64,000 nucleotides of DNA from Gallionella sp. (GCA_028689145.1 JAQTWT010000001.1:62001-126000); one strand, 5' to 3'; numbered from the stretch's first letter, positions 22,635-33,074 are shown. Translations and numbers: made by a program. Notes: a model not told the origin generated them from the sequence alone.

Positions 22635-23747
22635 CTATTCAATTGCCGCCAATGCCTGACGCGCCGCCTGCGCTTCAGTCAACGCCAGCCGCAGGCCATC
22701 CAGTCCCGCTCCGCTTTGAGCGCTCAGAAAAACGCGAACGATTCTACCATATTCGTCACGCTGCACGCTTGGCGGCACATCCTGCAAGTCGATCTTGTTG
22801 AACACCAGAACCTGCGGAATATCCGCCGCATCGATCTCCGCCAGCACCTTGTTCACCTCGGCGATCTGGTCGTCGCGATTGGCATTGCTGGCATCCACCA
22901 CATGCAGCAACAGATCGGCCTGCACCGTCTCCTCCAGCGTGCTGCGAAACGCCGCAACCAGAGAGTGCGGCAAATGGCGGATGAACCCGACAGTATCCGA
23001 CACCACGATCTCGCCCTGTTCTTCGGTGAACATGCGGCGCGAGGTGGTGTCCAGCGTGGCGAACAACTGGTCGGCCACATAAACATCGGCGCGGGTCAGC
23101 CGGTTGAACAGCGTCGATTTGCCCGCGTTGGTATAACCGACGATGGATACCGACAGCACATCGGCGCGATTGCGCGCGCGGCGTTGCACGACCCGATGCT
23201 TCTTGAGTTTTTCCAGACGGTCTTTCAGCATATGGACACGCTTGTCCAGTTTACGCCGATCCAGCTCCAGCTTGGTTTCGCCGGGACCGCGCGCGCCAAC
23301 GGCGTGTTTCTGCTGCCCCATGTCCTGATTCATGCCGACCAGATGCGTGGCGAGATACTTGAGTTGCGCCAGCTCAACCTGAAACTTGCCCTCGTAGCTT
23401 TGCGCACGCTGCGCAAAAATATCCAGAATCAGCATGGTCCGGTCGATCACGCGGGTATTCAACTTGGCGGTCAAGTTGCGCATTTGCGCGGGTGAAAGAT
23501 CGTGATTGAAAATAACCAGCGGTGCTTCCAGCTGCTCCACGATCTCGGCTATCTGCTGGACCTTGCCGCTACCCGCAAACAATGCCGCATCGGGGCGCTG
23601 GCGTTTGGCTTCGATGACGGCCAGTGTGCGCACCCCGGCCGTCTCGGCCAGCAGGCGCAATTCCTGCAAACTCTCGTTATGATCGTAAGTGCCGAAGTCG
23701 ATACTGACCAGTATTGCGGCCTGTGTATCGGCGGATGTTTGCTGCAT
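22635..23747 (-). CDS. hflX: GTPase HflX
   Basis: GPGETKLELDRRKLDKRVHMLKDRLEKLKKHR; VGYTNAGKSTLFNRLT; DTVGFIRHLPHSLVAAFRSTLEE. Confidence 0.96.
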   Translation of the reverse strand: MQQTSADTQAAILVSIDFGTYDHNESLQELRLLAETAGVRTLAVIEAKRQRPDAALFAGSGKVQQIAEIVEQLEAPLVIFNHDLSPAQMRNLTAKLNTRVIDRTMLILDIFAQRAQSYEGKFQVELAQLKYLATHLVGMNQDMGQQKHAVGARGPGETKLELDRRKLDKRVHMLKDRLEKLKKHRVVQRRARNRADVLSVSIVGYTNAGKSTLFNRLTRADVYVADQLFATLDTTSRRMFTEEQGEIVVSDTVGFIRHLPHSLVAAFRSTLEETVQADLLLHVVDASNANRDDQIAEVNKVLAEIDAADIPQVLVFNKIDLQDVPPSVQRDEYGRIVRVFLSAQSGAGLDGLRLALTEAQAARQALAAIE

Positions 23748-23986
23748 CAGTCGGCAGTCGCGTCGTCGTAAGGAATGCTCACTGCGCGGGCCGGAACGAT
23801 AGTGGAAATAGCGTGTTTGTAAACCATCTGCGTGATGGTGTTCTTCAGCAACACCACATACTGATCGAACGACTCGACATGGCCCTGCAATTTAATACCA
23901 TTCACCAGATAAATCGCGACCTGCACATGCTCTTTGCGCAGCGTATTGAGAAACGGATCTTGTAATTGTTGTCCTTTTGCGCTCAT
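23747..23986 (-). CDS. hfq: RNA chaperone Hfq
   Basis: [63 protein letters not shown]. Confidence 0.98.
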   Translation of the reverse strand: MSAKGQQLQDPFLNTLRKEHVQVAIYLVNGIKLQGHVESFDQYVVLLKNTITQMVYKHAISTIVPARAVSIPYDDATAD

Positions 23987-24110
23987 GTTATTGCTCTTAT
24001 CGGTTAAGGTCGGGTTGGCACTTTACTGGATTCCGGCGCGACTGTGAATATATTTGCATTGCGCGTAAGTTGAAAAATTGCCGGATTATCCGGAAAAACT
24101 CCGGTATTCC

Positions 24111-24138
24111 TTGACGTACCAGCCCATTTCGCTATAAT
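24111..24138 (+). promoter_or_regulatory. sigma-70 promoter for the rpsF operon
   Basis: TTGACG (24111-24116), 16 bp, TATAAT (24133-24138). Confidence 0.8.
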
Positions 24139-24277
24139 GCGCGCCCCTGTGAGGCCGATGTCCGGTTTCACATACCTTGCTCCACCGCCTCATAGTGTCA
24201 ATTTCACGTCCTTTTCGGAGGGTTGCGAACACACTGAACCAATTATGGCGGGGGGCTTTTAACCACAAGGAGATTTG

Positions 24278-24673
24278 ATGCGACATTACGAAATCGTGTT
24301 TATCGTGCATCCCGACCAGAGCGAGCAAGTGCCCGCGATGATCGAGCGCTACCGCACGCTGGTCACTTCCAAGGAAGGTCACGTTCACCGTCTGGAAGAC
24401 TGGGGCCGCCGCCAACTGGCATACCCGATCCAAAAGATCCACAAAGCACACTACGTGCTGATGAATATCGAATGCAACCAGGAAACTCTGGGCGAACTGG
24501 AGCACGCGTTCCGCTTCAATGATGCCGTGTTGCGCCACTTGACCGTCAAGACCAAGGCTGCCGTCACCGAACCGTCCGCGATGATGAAGGAAGAAAAATC
24601 CCGCTCCGTGTCGACCGACAGTGCACCAGCAGGCGTGGCGGTTCAGGCCGAAGAAAACCTGGCAGCTGTTTAA
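24278..24673 (+). CDS. rpsF: 30S ribosomal protein S6
   Basis: [56 protein letters not shown]. Confidence 0.97.
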   Translation: MRHYEIVFIVHPDQSEQVPAMIERYRTLVTSKEGHVHRLEDWGRRQLAYPIQKIHKAHYVLMNIECNQETLGELEHAFRFNDAVLRHLTVKTKAAVTEPSAMMKEEKSRSVSTDSAPAGVAVQAEENLAAV

Positions 24674-24682
24674 CATTGGCAA

Positions 24683-24979
24683 TTGGCGCGTAACCAGATT
24701 GTCATCAGCGGCGAGATAATCGCGCTGGAAAGTTTGCGGCATACCCCCGGCGGGGTGGCGAGAGTGGATTTGACGTTAAGCCACAACTCGCAACAGCCCG
24801 AAGCAGATGGTGTAAGGCAGGTGCAGTGCGAAATAAAAGCGCTGGCATTTGCCGGGGCGGCTGAAAAAGTCGCCCGGTTTGCAGTAGGACAGTCCGTCAA
24901 GGTGCGTGGATTTTTAGCGCAGCAAAGTATCCGCAGCAGACAGTTGGTTTTGCATATCAATGACATAATTTTGGAATAA
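24683..24979 (+). CDS. priB: primosomal replication protein N (PriB)
   Basis: OB-fold protein between rpsF and rpsR; NQIVISGEIIALESLRHTPGGVARVDLTLSHNS. Confidence 0.9.
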   Translation: MARNQIVISGEIIALESLRHTPGGVARVDLTLSHNSQQPEADGVRQVQCEIKALAFAGAAEKVARFAVGQSVKVRGFLAQQSIRSRQLVLHINDIILE

Positions 24980-24988
24980 GGAAACATC

Positions 24989-25261
24989 ATGGCCCGTCCA
25001 GACAAAAAGAAAGATGACAAGAACAAACGTTCTTCCCGCAACAATCTGTTCAAGCGCCGCAAGTTCTGCCGCTTCACAGTCGAGAAGATCGCCGAAGTGG
25101 ATTACAAGGACATCAACATCCTCAAGGAATTCATCTCCGAAAACGGCAAACTGATCCCGGCGCGTATCACCGGCACCAAGACGCGTTTTCAGCGTCAATT
25201 GAGCACAGCCGTCAAGCGCGCGCGCTTCCTGGCTTTGATGCCTTACACTGATTTGCATTAA
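24989..25261 (+). CDS. rpsR: 30S ribosomal protein S18
   Basis: [64 protein letters not shown]. Confidence 0.98.
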   Translation: MARPDKKKDDKNKRSSRNNLFKRRKFCRFTVEKIAEVDYKDINILKEFISENGKLIPARITGTKTRFQRQLSTAVKRARFLALMPYTDLH

Positions 25262-25272
25262 GGAGCGAAGTC

Positions 25273-25722
25273 ATGCAAATAATTTTGATGGAAAAAGTAA
25301 TCAACGTTGGTCAATTGGGCGACGTGGTCAAAGTCAAGAACGGCTACGCACGCAATTTTCTGATCCCGCAAGGCAAGGCAAAGCGTGCCACTGCAGCCAA
25401 CATGGCCGAGTTTGAAGCGCGCCGTGCCGACATCGAAGCGGCCGACAAAGCCAAGCTGGCCGATGCGCAAGCACGCGGCGAAAAGCTGGCCGGTTTGACC
25501 GTACAGATCGTGCAAAAAGCCGGCGTGGACGGCAAACTGTTCGGTTCCGTGACTAATGCCGACATCGCAACCGCTTTGGCAGCACAGGGTTTCACGGTAG
25601 AGAAGTCGCAAGTGCGTATGGCGGAAGGTCACCTCAAGCAAATCGGCGATCATCCTGTCAGCATCGCGCTGCATACCGATGTGGCAGTCGGCATCACTGT
25701 CTCGGTACTCGGCGAACACTAA
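25273..25722 (+). CDS. rplI: 50S ribosomal protein L9
   Basis: [40 protein letters not shown]. Confidence 0.98.
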   Translation: MQIILMEKVINVGQLGDVVKVKNGYARNFLIPQGKAKRATAANMAEFEARRADIEAADKAKLADAQARGEKLAGLTVQIVQKAGVDGKLFGSVTNADIATALAAQGFTVEKSQVRMAEGHLKQIGDHPVSIALHTDVAVGITVSVLGEH

Positions 25723-25757
25723 TTCGCTGTTCTATCAAGGCAATGCAACAATGGTTT

Positions 25758-25816
25758 GTAGGGGCGCGATTTATCGCGCCCTTTTTACATTGGGGCGCGA
25801 TGAATCTCGCCCCTAC
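25758..25816. repeat. GTAG...CTAC palindromic element (gtaggggcgcgatttatcgcgccc / ggggcgcgatgaatctcgcccctac)
   Basis: Same layout as 11486-11556. Confidence 0.87.
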
Positions 25817-25875
25817 ATTTTCTGGCAACGGAGTAAAATGCCATCCGCCTAAACGTATTTGACCGATTTAACCCC

Positions 25876-27258
25876 ATGCAAAACTTTTCCACGCCGGACG
25901 CACAGCTTGAACAGATCAAATTGCCCCCGCATTCGGTAGAGGCGGAGCAATCGGTGCTGGGCGGTTTGCTGCTGGAAGCCAGCGCGCTGGACAAGATCGC
26001 CGACCTGATCACCGATGACGATTTTTACCGCCACGAGCATCGTCTGCTGTATCGCCAGATCGTGCGCCTGAGCGAACAGGCCAAACCGGTGGACGTGATC
26101 ACCGTGGCGGAAGCACTGGAAAATTCCGGCGAACTGGACAAAGTGGGCGGTTTGCCCTACTTGGGTAATCTGGCGCAAAACGTACCGTCCGCCGCCAATA
26201 TCCGCCGCTATGCCGAAATAGTGCGCGAGCGTTCCATCATGCGCAAGCTGGTGGAAGTTGGTACCGATATTGCCAGCAGTGCTTACAACCCGTCCGGACG
26301 CGATGCCGCGCAATTGCTCGACGAGGCGGAAGGCAAGGTACTCAAGATTGCCGAGGCGGGTTCACGCGGCCAGCAGGGCTTCATGGCAATGCCGCCGCTG
26401 CTGACCCAGGTGGTAGAGCGCATCGAAACGCTGTACGGGCGTGACAATCAAAGCGACGTGACCGGCACGGCTACCGGCTTCACCGATCTGGACACCATGA
26501 CTTCCGGCCTGCAGAAAGGCGATCTGGTCATCGTGGCGGGCCGCCCGAGTATGGGCAAGACCGCGTTCTCCATCAACATCGCCGAAAATGTGGCGCTGGA
26601 CAGCAAGCTGCCGGTGGCGATTTTCAGTATGGAAATGGGCGCATCGCAACTGGCGATGCGTATGCTCGGCTCGGTGGGAAAACTCAACCAGCACGATCTG
26701 CGCACCGGACGTTTGCAGGACGACGATTGGGGCCGGTTGACCCACGCCCTCGGCAGGCTCAATGACGCGCCGATCCATATCGACGAAAGCGCCGCGCTGT
26801 CCGCACTGGAAGTGCGCGCCCGTGCGCGCCGTCTGCATCGCCAACATGGCGGACTGGGTCTGATCGTATTGGACTACCTGCAATTGATGAGTTCCAGCTC
26901 GGGCAAAGCCAGCGAGAATCGCGCCACGGAAATCTCGGAAATCTCCCGCTCCCTGAAGTCGCTGGCAAAGGAATTGCAGGTGCCGGTGATCGCGCTGTCG
27001 CAGTTGAACCGCAGCCTGGAACAGCGCCCCAACAAACGCCCGGTGATGTCCGACCTGCGCGAATCCGGCGCTATCGAACAGGATGCCGACCTGATCCTGT
27101 TCATCTACCGCGACGAAGTCTACAACAGCGATTCCCCCGACAAGGGCAAAGCCGAAATCATCATCGGCAAACAGCGTAACGGCCCGATTGGCAAAGTCGA
27201 GCTGGCGTTCCGCGGCGAATACACACGCTTCGACAATCTGGCCTCCAGCGGTTATTGA
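25876..27258 (+). CDS. dnaB: replicative DNA helicase DnaB
   Basis: LPPHSVEAEQSVLGGLLLE; VAGRPSMGKTAFSINIAENVAL; LDYLQLMSS. Confidence 0.97.
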   Translation: MQNFSTPDAQLEQIKLPPHSVEAEQSVLGGLLLEASALDKIADLITDDDFYRHEHRLLYRQIVRLSEQAKPVDVITVAEALENSGELDKVGGLPYLGNLAQNVPSAANIRRYAEIVRERSIMRKLVEVGTDIASSAYNPSGRDAAQLLDEAEGKVLKIAEAGSRGQQGFMAMPPLLTQVVERIETLYGRDNQSDVTGTATGFTDLDTMTSGLQKGDLVIVAGRPSMGKTAFSINIAENVALDSKLPVAIFSMEMGASQLAMRMLGSVGKLNQHDLRTGRLQDDDWGRLTHALGRLNDAPIHIDESAALSALEVRARARRLHRQHGGLGLIVLDYLQLMSSSSGKASENRATEISEISRSLKSLAKELQVPVIALSQLNRSLEQRPNKRPVMSDLRESGAIEQDADLILFIYRDEVYNSDSPDKGKAEIIIGKQRNGPIGKVELAFRGEYTRFDNLASSGY

Positions 27259-27325
27259 TCCGCCGCTTGGCGCTATCTGACAAAACCAGCAAGTATTGAC
27301 TGAGCGGGAACGAAATCGGCATGAC

Positions 27326-27470
27326 CTAGTGTAGTGCGCCATTCTGTTTGGAACTTATACCAACGGTAAGCGCCGCATTGTAGGTCGGGTTTCAACCCGA
27401 CATGTCGGGCTAAATCCCGACCTACAAGGGTTTGAGCATAAGTATCGTTAATTGCAGCGCACTACACTAG
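27326..27470. repeat. nested palindromic element: outer CTAGTGTAGTGCGC/GCGCACTACACTAG around inner GTAGGTCGGGTTTCAACCCGACA...CCCGACCTAC
   Basis: 14-bp perfect outer inverted repeat; inner GTAG...CTAC unit at 27380-27425. Confidence 0.87.
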
Positions 27471-27507
27471 CTGCTCCGCCCCGCGCCGCTTGCCGTACAA
27501 TCCCCCC

Positions 27508-28485
27508 ATGCATAGCCCACCCTTTTCCGCCCTCACTCCCGATGCCGTGCTCGATGCGCTGGACAGCATCGGCCTGCACAGCGACGATCGTTTGCTGGCG
27601 CTCAACAGTTATGAAAACCGCGTCTATCAGGCGGGCATCGAAGACGGCCCACCGCTGGTCGCCAAGTTCTACCGTCCCGCGCGCTGGACGGGGGAAGCGA
27701 TTCTGGAAGAACATGCCTTTGTCGCGTTGCTGGCCGAACGCGAAATTCCGGTAGTGCCCGCGCTGGTGATCAACGACCGCACGCTGCACGCGTTCAACGG
27801 TTTTCGTTTCTCGGTGTTCGCCAAACACGGCGGGCGCGCGCCGGAGCTGGACAACCGCGACACACTGGAATGGATGGGGCGGTTCCTCGGGCGCATCCAT
27901 GCGGTCGGCGCGCTGGAGCCGTACCAACATCGCCCGACGCTGGACATCCACAGCTTCGGCATCGAACCGAGCGAATATCTGCTGGCGCATGATTTCATTC
28001 CGGCGGAACTGGTCGAGGTGTATCGCGGCGTGGTCGCGCAGGCGCTGGACGGGGTGCGGCGCTGTTTCGAGCGCGCCGGGACGGTGCGCAGTTTGCGCCT
28101 GCACGGCGACTGCCATGTCGGCAACGTGCTGTGGACGGATGAGGGCCCGCACTTCGTCGATTTCGACGACAGCCGCATGGGGCCGGCGATACAGGATCTG
28201 TGGATGCTGCTGTCCGGCGAGCGCGCCGAACAAACGCAACAACTCGGCGACCTGCTGGCGGGCTACGAGGATTTTTACGATTTCGACCCGCGCGAGCTGC
28301 ATCTGGTCGAGGCGCTGCGCACCTTGCGCCTGATTCACTACGCCGCATGGATCGCGCGGCGCTGGGATGATCCGGCCTTCCCCTCGGCGTTCCCATGGTT
28401 CAACACGCAACGCTACTGGCAGGACCGGATTCTGGAATTGCGCGAACAGATCGCGCTGATGGACGAACCGCCGCTGTGGGTATAG
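27508..28485 (+). CDS. srkA: stress response serine/threonine kinase (SrkA/YihE/RdoA family)
   Basis: DDRLLALNSYENRVYQAGIEDG; RLHGDCHVGNVLWTDEGPHFVDFDDSRMGPAIQDLWMLLSG. Confidence 0.92.
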   Translation: MHSPPFSALTPDAVLDALDSIGLHSDDRLLALNSYENRVYQAGIEDGPPLVAKFYRPARWTGEAILEEHAFVALLAEREIPVVPALVINDRTLHAFNGFRFSVFAKHGGRAPELDNRDTLEWMGRFLGRIHAVGALEPYQHRPTLDIHSFGIEPSEYLLAHDFIPAELVEVYRGVVAQALDGVRRCFERAGTVRSLRLHGDCHVGNVLWTDEGPHFVDFDDSRMGPAIQDLWMLLSGERAEQTQQLGDLLAGYEDFYDFDPRELHLVEALRTLRLIHYAAWIARRWDDPAFPSAFPWFNTQRYWQDRILELREQIALMDEPPLWV

Positions 28486-28571
28486 CGGTTAGCCAAGCCC
28501 GTAACATATACAATAATTTCAGATTACACGATACCCATGCAAACATGGAATTATGAAGAACTCTAAAAAGC

Positions 28572-28832
28572 TCATTTTTCAAAATCGTCAACAGCCTCTT
28601 GAGCTGCACGTGCAATCTCGTTTGAAGCGTTTGCCGCTTGCTCAGAAGCTTCATATGCAGTTCTTGCTGTTATTTCAGCATCTCTAACAACCTCAAGCGC
28701 TTCACGCGCCTTATCATGAGCTTCACGGGCTAGTTTATAGCTAGTCCAGTTTGTTCGCGCTGTTAGTTGTGCAGATAAAGCGGCTTGGTTTGCCGCGGCT
28801 GCAATTTTCTGAAGTTCATCAAGATTCGACAT
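28572..28832 (-). CDS. small Ala-rich predicted coiled-coil protein, unknown function
   Basis: 86 aa, Ala/charged-rich helical composition, no recognised family. Confidence 0.65.
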   Translation of the reverse strand: MSNLDELQKIAAAANQAALSAQLTARTNWTSYKLAREAHDKAREALEVVRDAEITARTAYEASEQAANASNEIARAAQEAVDDFEK

Positions 28833-28901
28833 AATTTCCTCTCTTTATTAAACCTGACTAACATGTGGTTTACTCTTTCATCCACATTGAGCATGTTAAA
28901 T

Positions 28902-28927
28902 ATTTCCCCCGGCTGAGCCGGAGGAAA
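28902..28927 (-). terminator. hairpin downstream of hsp20
   Basis: tttcccccggctgagccggaggaaa stem-loop. Confidence 0.45.
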
Positions 28928-28948
28928 GCTATATGCAATTTACGTGCA

Positions 28949-29371
28949 CTATTGAATAGTTAACCTTTTCGTTTTGGCTGCAATTCGTTTAGGCAAACGC
29001 AACTCTAATATGCCATTATTGTATTTCGCTTCAGCAGCAGCCTCTTCCACATCGCTGGCTAGCGTGAAAGAACGAGACAGCTTGCCGTAATAACGTTCGC
29101 TTCGCAGTATTTTCTCGCCTTCCTTAACTTCTTTTTCATTTTTGATTTCTGCGCTAATTGCAACCAGATTCCCATCAATAGTGACATGAATATCCTCTTT
29201 ATTTACGCCGGGTATTTCAGCGTGAACAAGATACGCCTTGTCGTCCTCACTTACATCAATCTTGACTTGGACTTCCTGCTGCCCATCAAAACGAACAGGG
29301 CGCATGAAAAAACCACGGAACAAATCGTCAAACGCATCATCTGCCGGGTTGTAGCGCAAGATATTAGCCAT
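28949..29371 (-). CDS. Hsp20/alpha-crystallin family small heat shock protein
   Basis: VKIDVSEDDKAYLVHAEIPGVNKEDIHVTIDGNLVAISAEIKNEKEVKEGEKILRSERYYGKLSRSFTL. Confidence 0.95.
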   Translation of the reverse strand: MANILRYNPADDAFDDLFRGFFMRPVRFDGQQEVQVKIDVSEDDKAYLVHAEIPGVNKEDIHVTIDGNLVAISAEIKNEKEVKEGEKILRSERYYGKLSRSFTLASDVEEAAAEAKYNNGILELRLPKRIAAKTKRLTIQ

Positions 29372-29635
29372 TTCATCCTCCTCGTAAAATATGGGACATC
29401 CCCGTACGGCGGAAATTTGGGACGGATTTTAGAATTTCAAGCACTACTAATGAAAACAACTAAAAGCATTAAATGCTATTTATATTCAAATAAATATGAT
29501 CTATAACGTTTTGTGATTTAGTGAAATTATGACTGATCGGCTTTAATCTATTTTTAGTCAGAATCAGCTTCTGGCTCACTCCTACACCTCACCTCGCGAT
29601 ACTCATAGCAAGATGTCAGTCGTTGACAATTCAAT

Positions 29636-30538
29636 TCAACAGATAAGACCTTTTGCCTCGGTCAGCAAAAAATCCTTGAACGCCAGCGCCGCGCTGCTCA
29701 GACGTTTGTGGCTGCGGTGCGCGACGAACCAGTGACGTTTTAGCGGGAAGTGTTCGACGTTGAGCATGGCGAGCCGCTTGGTTTCCAGTTCCAGTTCGAT
29801 GCTGTGCAGCGACAGGATGCCCAGTCCCATGCCAGCCTGCACCGCCTGCTTGATTGCTTCGTTGGTTTCCATTTCCATACTGATATGCGGCTGAATCTTA
29901 TGTTCCGCGAAGATGCGTTCCATCGCGCTGCGCGTGCCGGAACCGGCTTCGCGCGACAGGAAGGTTTCGCTGGCAAGCTGCGCGAGTTTGACGCGCTTGA
30001 GTTTGGCCAGCGGATGGTCGGGGGCGGCGATCACCACCAGCGGATTGTCCAAGAACTTTTGCGCGCTGAGGTCCAGCCCGTCCGGCGGCTGGCCCATGAT
30101 GGCGAGGTCGGTGCTGTTGTCGGCCAGTTGTTTCAACACCGCGTCGCGGTTGGCGACTTGCAGGATCACGTTGATGTTCGGATGGCGCTGGCAGAATTTC
30201 GCCAGCAGGCGCGGGGTGAAGTAATTGGCGGTGTTGACCACCGACAGCACCAGTTTGCCCTGCCCCAGCCCTTTCATTTCGTCGAACAGCGCTTCCATTT
30301 CGGCAAGCTGTTGCGCGATACTGCGACTGTAATGAAACAGCTCGCGCCCCGCTTCGGTGAGAAAAATCTTTTTGCCCATCTGCTCGAACAGCGGCAGGCC
30401 GATATGCCCTTCCAGTTGCTTGATCTGCATGGACACCGCCGGTTGCGATAGGTATAGTTCCTCGGCTGCGCGCGAGTAATTCAGGTGGCTAGCCACCTTC
30501 TCGAAGACCTGGAGCTGACGCAGGGTGAAATTGAGCAT
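29636..30538 (-). CDS. cbbR: LysR-type regulator, CbbR-like
   Basis: MLNFTLRQLQVFEKVASHLNYSRAAEELYLSQPAVSMQIKQLE; divergent from cbbM. Confidence 0.9.
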   Translation of the reverse strand: MLNFTLRQLQVFEKVASHLNYSRAAEELYLSQPAVSMQIKQLEGHIGLPLFEQMGKKIFLTEAGRELFHYSRSIAQQLAEMEALFDEMKGLGQGKLVLSVVNTANYFTPRLLAKFCQRHPNINVILQVANRDAVLKQLADNSTDLAIMGQPPDGLDLSAQKFLDNPLVVIAAPDHPLAKLKRVKLAQLASETFLSREAGSGTRSAMERIFAEHKIQPHISMEMETNEAIKQAVQAGMGLGILSLHSIELELETKRLAMLNVEHFPLKRHWFVAHRSHKRLSSAALAFKDFLLTEAKGLIC

Positions 30539-30670
30539 GGCAGGATTATAGCAAATCATAATCATTACTTATGGTATTTATAAAAACAATTGACTATCGT
30601 TTATATATTGATGCACCTATAGTGGCAACCGTTGCAAGTTAAACCAATCGTTCACACAGGAGATAAAGCT

Positions 30671-32050
30671 ATGGATCAATCGAATCGTTATGCGGATCTG
30701 AGTCTGAAAGAAGAAGACCTGATCAAGGGCGGCAATCACATTCTGGTTGCATACACCATGGAGCCTGCTGCGGGCACCGGTTATCTGGAAGCGGCCGCGC
30801 ATATCGCGGCGGAATCCTCCACCGGCACCAACGTGGAAGTGAGCACCACCGACGATTTCACCAAGGGCGTGGACGCGCTGGTGTACTTCATCGACGAAGC
30901 CAAGGGCATCATGAAGGTGGCTTACCCTAACGATCTGTTTGACCGCAACGTGACCGACGGGCGCGTGATGATCGTGTCATTCCTGACGCTGTGTATCGGC
31001 AACAATCAGGGCATGGGCGACATCGCGAATTTGCAGATGCAGGATTTCTACGTGCCGCCGCGCATGCTGCAACTGTTCGACGGCCCGGCCAAGGATATTT
31101 CCGACCTGTGGCGCATTCTCGGCCGCCCGGTCAAGGACGGCGGCTACATCTCCGGCACCATCATCAAACCGAAACTGGGCCTGCGCCCGGAACCGTTTGC
31201 CAAGGCGGCTTACCAGTTCTGGCTGGGCGGCGACTTCATCAAGAACGACGAGCCGCAAGGCAACCAGGTGTTCTGCCCGATCAAGAAAGTACTGCCGCTG
31301 GTTTACGATTCGCTCAAGCGCGCACAGGACGAAACCGGCCAGGCCAAATTGTTCTCGATGAACATCACCGCCGACGACCATTATGAAATGTGCGCCCGCG
31401 CCGATTTCGCGCTGGAAACCTTCGGCCCGGATGCGGACAAGGTGGCGTTCCTGGTGGACGGTTATGTCGGCGGCCCCGGCATGATTACCACGGCGCGCCG
31501 TCAATACCCGAGCCAGTACCTGCACTTCCACCGTGCCGGCCACGGTGCGGTGACTTCGCCTTCTTCCAAGCGGGGCTACACCGCGTTCGTGCTGGCCAAG
31601 ATGTCGCGTCTGCAGGGTGCTTCCGGCATCCACGTCGGCACCATGGGCTACGGCAAGATGGAAGGCGGCAAGGACGACCGCATCATCGCTTACATGATCG
31701 AACGCGATAGCTGCATGGGCCCGTTCTACCATCAGGAATGGTACGGCATGAAGCCGACCACCCCGATCATTTCCGGCGGCATGAATGCGCTGCGTCTGCC
31801 CGGCTTCTTCGAGAACCTCGGCCACGGCAACGTGATCAACACCGCAGGCGGCGGCTCTTACGGCCATATCGACTCCCCGGCTGCAGGCGCGATCTCGCTG
31901 CGTCAGGCTTACGATTGCTGGAAGTCCGGTTCCGATCCGATCCAGTACGCCAAGGAACACAAGGAATTTGCGCGCGCCTTCGAATCCTTCCCGAAAGATG
32001 CGGACAAGATATTCCCGGGCTGGCGCGAAAAGTTGGGCGTACACAAGTAA
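30671..32050 (+). CDS. cbbM: ribulose-1,5-bisphosphate carboxylase/oxygenase, form II
   Basis: [70 protein letters not shown]. Confidence 0.98.
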   Translation: MDQSNRYADLSLKEEDLIKGGNHILVAYTMEPAAGTGYLEAAAHIAAESSTGTNVEVSTTDDFTKGVDALVYFIDEAKGIMKVAYPNDLFDRNVTDGRVMIVSFLTLCIGNNQGMGDIANLQMQDFYVPPRMLQLFDGPAKDISDLWRILGRPVKDGGYISGTIIKPKLGLRPEPFAKAAYQFWLGGDFIKNDEPQGNQVFCPIKKVLPLVYDSLKRAQDETGQAKLFSMNITADDHYEMCARADFALETFGPDADKVAFLVDGYVGGPGMITTARRQYPSQYLHFHRAGHGAVTSPSSKRGYTAFVLAKMSRLQGASGIHVGTMGYGKMEGGKDDRIIAYMIERDSCMGPFYHQEWYGMKPTTPIISGGMNALRLPGFFENLGHGNVINTAGGGSYGHIDSPAAGAISLRQAYDCWKSGSDPIQYAKEHKEFARAFESFPKDADKIFPGWREKLGVHK

Positions 32051-32079
32051 ATTCAGTCTGAATAGAAGCTGTGATAACG

Positions 32080-32104
32080 CGCCCCCACTTGCTGGGGGCG
32101 TTTT
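32080..32104 (+). terminator. intrinsic terminator after cbbM
   Basis: cgcccccacttgctgggggcg followed by tttt. Confidence 0.85.
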
Positions 32105-32126
32105 GTTCCAAAATCAAAACCTGATT

Positions 32127-32165
32127 CCCCTCGCCCGCTTGCGGGAGAGGGGCTAGGGGAGAGGG
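32127..32165. repeat. CTCGCCCGCTTGCGGGAGAGGGGCTAGGGGAGAGGG repeat upstream of cbbQ
   Basis: Same family as 1527-1565 and 33871-33987. Confidence 0.8.
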
Positions 32166-32171
32166 TTAGCC

Positions 32172-32975
32172 ATGACAGACAAAGACCAGTATAAGGTTCA
32201 TCAGCAGCCGTTCTACCAAGCGCAGGGCGACGAGGTCGCGCTGTATGAGGCGGCCTACACGGCTCGTCTGCCGGTGATGATCAAAGGCCCGACCGGCTGC
32301 GGCAAATCGCGCTTCATCGAATACATGGCGTGGAAACTGGACAAGCCGCTGATCACGGTGGCGTGCAACGAGGACATGACCGCCAGCGATCTGGTCGGGC
32401 GCTATCTGCTCGATGCCAACGGCACGCGCTGGCTGGACGGCCCACTGACTACCGCCGCGCGCATCGGCGCGATCTGCTATCTCGACGAAATCGTCGAGGC
32501 GCGTCAGGACACCACAGTGGTGATCCATCCGCTGACCGACCACCGGCGCACCTTGCCGCTGGACAAGAAGGGCGAACTGCTGGCGGCGCATCCCGATTTT
32601 CAGCTGGTGATTTCCTACAACCCCGGCTATCAAAGCCTGATGAAGGATTTGAAGCAGTCCACCAAACAGCGCTTCACCGCGTTCGATTTCGACTATCCGG
32701 CGGCCGATGTCGAAACAGAAATTCTGTGCAAGGAAACCGGCATGGACCAGGAGCTGTCGGCCAAACTGGTGAAGATCGGCGCGACGGCGCGCAACCTGAA
32801 AGGACACGGTCTGGACGAGGGCATCTCGACGCGCCTGCTGGTGTATGCGGCGACGCTGATCAAGGGCGGCGTTGCGCCGCGCGCGGCGTGCCGCATGGCG
32901 CTGGTGCGACCGATCACCGACGATGCGGACATCCGCGACACGCTGGATCACGCGATCGACGCGGTATTTGTGTAG
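32172..32975 (+). CDS. cbbQ: RuBisCO activation AAA+ ATPase CbbQ
   Basis: MIKGPTGCGKSRFIEYMAWKL Walker A; GAICYLDEIVEARQDTTVVIHPLTDHRRTLPL; between cbbM and cbbO. Confidence 0.95.
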   Translation: MTDKDQYKVHQQPFYQAQGDEVALYEAAYTARLPVMIKGPTGCGKSRFIEYMAWKLDKPLITVACNEDMTASDLVGRYLLDANGTRWLDGPLTTAARIGAICYLDEIVEARQDTTVVIHPLTDHRRTLPLDKKGELLAAHPDFQLVISYNPGYQSLMKDLKQSTKQRFTAFDFDYPAADVETEILCKETGMDQELSAKLVKIGATARNLKGHGLDEGISTRLLVYAATLIKGGVAPRAACRMALVRPITDDADIRDTLDHAIDAVFV

Positions 32976-33039
32976 GTGCGGATTTATCCGCACTGCGCTA
33001 TTCAGGCAACAATAATTGTGCGAATGAATTCGCACCTAC
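32972..33039. repeat. GTAG...CTAC element (gtaggtgcggatttatccgcac / gtgcgaatgaattcgcacctac)
   Basis: Two hairpin arms bounded by GTAG and CTAC; GTAG overlaps the cbbQ stop. Confidence 0.85.
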
Positions 33040-33074
33040 GCAGGTCGTAACCCACACTTTTTGTGCTGAAAATA

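Noticed and set aside
26362-27342. 326-aa ORF antisense to dnaB
   Set aside because: Shadow ORF; composition (Gln/His/Arg-rich) typical of antisense frames.
27448-28410. 320-aa ORF antisense to srkA
   Set aside because: Overlaps a clear kinase gene; no motifs.
30590-30623. cbbM promoter TTGACT...TATAGT
   Set aside because: Spacing of 22 bp is too long for a standard sigma-70 promoter; could not support it.
30977-32044. 355-aa ORF antisense to cbbM
   Set aside because: Lies fully opposite highly conserved RuBisCO; no recognisable family.
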